From Deltaproteobacteria bacterium (GTDB taxonomy: Bacteria > Desulfobacterota_B > Binatia > Bin18), in the NCBI GenBank assembly GCA_012271025.1, contig JAAXHF010000008.1, forward strand, positions 1 to 6,345: 6,345 nucleotides of DNA, given 5' to 3'. Of this stretch, positions 5,328-6,345 are shown piece after piece. Position 1 is the stretch's first letter. The number at the start of each line of letters is the position of its first letter. The position numbers and the translations under genes are program-made. The notes under the pieces were generated by a model. The model was not told the DNA's origin. It searched no databases and saw only the letters and a program-made list of their open reading frames with translations.

Positions 5328-5540
5328 CTATTCCGGTTCCTGGTCCGATTCCTGGGGCGTTTTTTTCCAGACCTGTTCGGCCGCGATTTCACGCAGCGCG
5401 GTGACAACTTCTTTGTTGTCGGACGACACCAGGGGTAGCGTTCCTTTGAGGAGTTCTTTGGCCCGTTGGGCCGCCACGACGACTAGCTCGAAGCGGTTGG
5501 GAATCTTGTGCAGACAGTCTTCGACGGTGATCCGGGCCAT
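5328..5540 (-). CDS. rpoZ: RNA polymerase omega subunit
   Basis: 70 residues: [20 protein letters not shown] opens the protein in the classic omega pattern (MARxTVEDCLxxxxNRFxLVxxAAxRAxxL), continuing [13 protein letters not shown], the conserved helix that clamps the C-terminus of beta-prime. [13 protein letters not shown] (41-53) is the second helix and the tail from 61 is acidic. Omega helps assemble and stabilise RNA polymerase and, in many Proteobacteria, forms part of a ppGpp-binding site. It is shorter than E. coli omega (91 residues), as is common outside the gamma group. ATG 5540 is chosen because GAGGAGG lies seven bases upstream and family members start MARxT; the in-frame ATG 5564 would add eight unconserved residues. 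The next gene is rpoH, 38 nt downstream on the same strand. Confidence 0.95.
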   Translation of the reverse strand: MARITVEDCLHKIPNRFELVVVAAQRAKELLKGTLPLVSSDNKEVVTALREIAAEQVWKKTPQESDQEPE

Positions 5541-5580
5541 GTCTCTTCCTCCTCGAGTGGACACTCAGACGTATGCCCTA

Positions 5581-5609
5581 TTCATAACGAAAAGCGGTTG
5601 GGAAAGAAA
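5581..5609 (-). promoter_or_regulatory. Weak candidate promoter of rpoZ-rpoH
   Basis: On the minus strand TATGAA (5586-5581, four of six to -10) has TTTCTT (5609-5604) 17 nt upstream as a poor -35 box. It sits about 40 nt before the rpoZ start, the expected place, in a locally AT-richer stretch of an otherwise GC-rich gap. An additional heat-responsive promoter could exist but I cannot identify one. Confidence 0.25.
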
Positions 5610-5652
5610 CCTCTCTCGTTCGTCCGGCATGGAGCAGCACCCCAAACCGAAC

Positions 5653-5681
5653 TTGACAAGCCGCTGCCGACACGCTACTTC
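5653..5681 (+). promoter_or_regulatory. Candidate promoter of the gene at 5731
   Basis: A perfect -35 hexamer TTGACA (5653-5658) lies in the divergent gap. The -10 box is poor: GCTACT (5674-5679, 15-nt spacer) or TACTTC (5676-5681, 17-nt spacer). Either predicts a leader of about 40 nt. Confidence 0.4.
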
Positions 5682-5730
5682 CGGTCCCCTGAAGAGCCCG
5701 ACAGCGGCTCGGATCGATCTGGAGAAAGCC

Positions 5731-6201
5731 ATGGGTTTTTGGGAACGTCTGATTGGATCAGACCCGGCGTCCAGCAAAGATGCGCGCAGTCTTGTGTCGG
5801 ATCTGGTGCTCAGCTGTACCGAAGAGCAGGGGCTCGCCCAACAGCTGCGGGAGCATGCCGAACGGGCTCCCCATCACGCCGGAGCGGACCAACTCCGAGC
5901 GGTTGCCGAACAACAGGACCAAGTCGTCCAACTCCTCCAGGATGCCCTGACCGCTCGGGACGAGACGCCCGACGTCGAACCCAAGCCAGTCAAAGGCGGC
6001 AAGAATCACTGGGCGCGGGTTGTCCACGATCTTGCCGATAATCAGGCGCTCATGAAACGCTACGGCGAGCTAGTCGCCTACTGGGACCCGGAGGTCCCCG
6101 ATGCGGTTGCCCTGTTTCAATCTCTGGAGCGGAGCAAGAGCCAGATTGGCGCCGCGCTGCGCGATATCGGCCTGCGCGCCGACCCCCACGCCCTGGATTA
6201 G
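5731..6201 (+). CDS. Helical protein of unknown function (156 aa)
   Basis: I do not recognise this family. The product starts MGFWERLIGSDPASSKDARS and is mostly helical, with predicted helices at about 14-45, 51-75, 93-118 and 121-146, and a Pro/Lys/Glu linker (78-91) separating two halves. No signal peptide, membrane segment or obvious cofactor-binding motif is seen; C29 is the only cysteine. The halves share a loose pattern (VxDL near 22-25 and 98-101; Q-x-x-x-x-L-x-D near 64-71 and 138-145), hinting at an ancient helical duplication or a four-helix bundle. ATG 5731 is chosen because GGAG lies six bases upstream. The frame is open far upstream, but that part is antisense to rpoZ and rpoH. 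It is divergent from rpoZ and followed by a GC-rich hairpin. Confidence 0.78.
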   Translation: MGFWERLIGSDPASSKDARSLVSDLVLSCTEEQGLAQQLREHAERAPHHAGADQLRAVAEQQDQVVQLLQDALTARDETPDVEPKPVKGGKNHWARVVHDLADNQALMKRYGELVAYWDPEVPDAVALFQSLERSKSQIGAALRDIGLRADPHALD

Positions 6202-6234
6202 CCGGCTGCCTCGCAGGTTCTCCTCGGCGGCCGG
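6202..6234 (+). terminator. Possible 3'-end hairpin after the gene at 5731
   Basis: CCGGCTGCC (6202-6210) pairs with GGCGGCCGG (6226-6234), nine pairs including one U-G wobble on the plus-strand RNA, around a 15-nt loop and directly after the stop codon. No T run follows, so it is not a classical intrinsic terminator; it may protect the 3' end or act with Rho. Confidence 0.35.
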
Positions 6235-6251
6235 ACGGGGACGCCTGCCCC

Positions 6252-6345
6252 TTACTCCTCTTCATCCCCAATCTGCAAGTCGCTGGAATATCGGCGGGGG
6301 GCAAAATGCCCCTGAACGGACGCCGCAGACGGAGGAGTCCAGGCT
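6252..6345 (-). CDS. Possible C-terminal end of a gene entering from the right
   Basis: On the minus strand one frame is open from the edge (first full codon 6344-6342) to a TAA at 6254-6252, giving 30 residues that end RRYSSDLQIGDEEE. A TAA stop after an acidic C-terminus with ordinary codon choice makes this plausible, convergent with the gene at 5731. It is too short to assign a family. The competing reading is intergenic DNA: the plus strand carries GGAGGAG at 6331-6337, eight bases before the edge, which could be the ribosome binding site of a plus-strand gene starting outside the window. Confidence 0.35.
   Translation of the reverse strand, partial: AWTPPSAASVQGHFAPRRYSSDLQIGDEEE
6298..6312. 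repeat. Perfect short inverted repeat
   Basis: GGGGCA and TGCCCC flank a three-base spacer (AAA). It could form a tight hairpin or serve as a dyad operator. It lies either inside the possible minus-strand C-terminus or about 35 nt before the right edge of an intergenic stretch. Confidence 0.35.

Noticed and set aside
5541..5564. Longer rpoZ start at ATG 5564
   Set aside because: The added eight residues are unconserved and would include the good ribosome binding site that serves ATG 5540.
5629..5730. Longer start at ATG 5629 for the gene at 5731
   Set aside because: No ribosome binding site precedes it, the added residues look non-coding, and the TTGACA promoter element would fall inside the gene.
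4225..6201. A 658-codon plus-strand open frame running opposite rpoH and rpoZ and into the gene at 5731
   Set aside because: Its first 500 codons lie antisense to clearly conserved rpoH and rpoZ and show no family features. It is a by-product of GC-rich codon use in the opposite strand; only the part from ATG 5731 has a ribosome binding site and looks like protein.
1..6345. CRISPR array, insertion sequence, tRNA or rRNA gene
   Set aside because: No regularly spaced direct repeats, transposase motifs, paired terminal inverted repeats, or structural RNA signatures were seen on either strand.

Overview
The window is a GC-rich (roughly 60% or more), gene-dense bacterial chromosome segment. The heat-shock sigma factor with an intact RpoH box, the RNA polymerase omega subunit, MutS2 and several signal-peptide or membrane-anchor proteins point to a Gram-negative of the Proteobacteria/Desulfobacterota/Myxococcota type or a related uncultured lineage. 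The sequence alone does not allow a finer assignment. I see no mobile elements, CRISPR arrays, rRNA or tRNA genes.

Layout: (1) 1-471, minus strand: N-terminal 157 residues of a MutS2 family protein that runs off the left edge. (2) 541-1743, minus: a 400-residue zinc-dependent medium-chain dehydrogenase directly upstream of mutS2. (3) 1883-2407, plus: an all-helical protein of unknown function, divergent from the dehydrogenase and closed by a good intrinsic terminator. (4) 2422-4178, minus: a tight three-gene cluster, in transcription order a stand-alone molybdopterin-binding-fold (CinA N-domain/FLAD1 N-domain-like) protein, a small exported glycine-rich protein and a membrane-anchored SRPBCC/START-like protein. 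(5) 4261-5540, minus: rpoZ followed 38 nt later by an rpoH-type sigma factor. (6) 5731-6201, plus: a helical protein of unknown function, divergent from rpoZ. (7) 6252-6345: possibly the C-terminus of a minus-strand gene entering from the right edge.

Functional reading: the transcription module (omega plus heat-shock sigma) sits beside a small uncharacterised envelope/nucleotide-metabolism cluster. The dehydrogenase and mutS2 are probably co-transcribed by position, with no obvious biochemical link. Nothing here is a clearly new defence or mobile system. The points most worth a second look are the FLAD1-like stand-alone domain and its two unknown partners, the possibly leaderless GTG start of that gene, the small hairpins placed where the ribosome-binding sites of rpoH and mutS2 should be, the omega/RpoH pairing, and the N-terminal acidic extension of the sigma factor.
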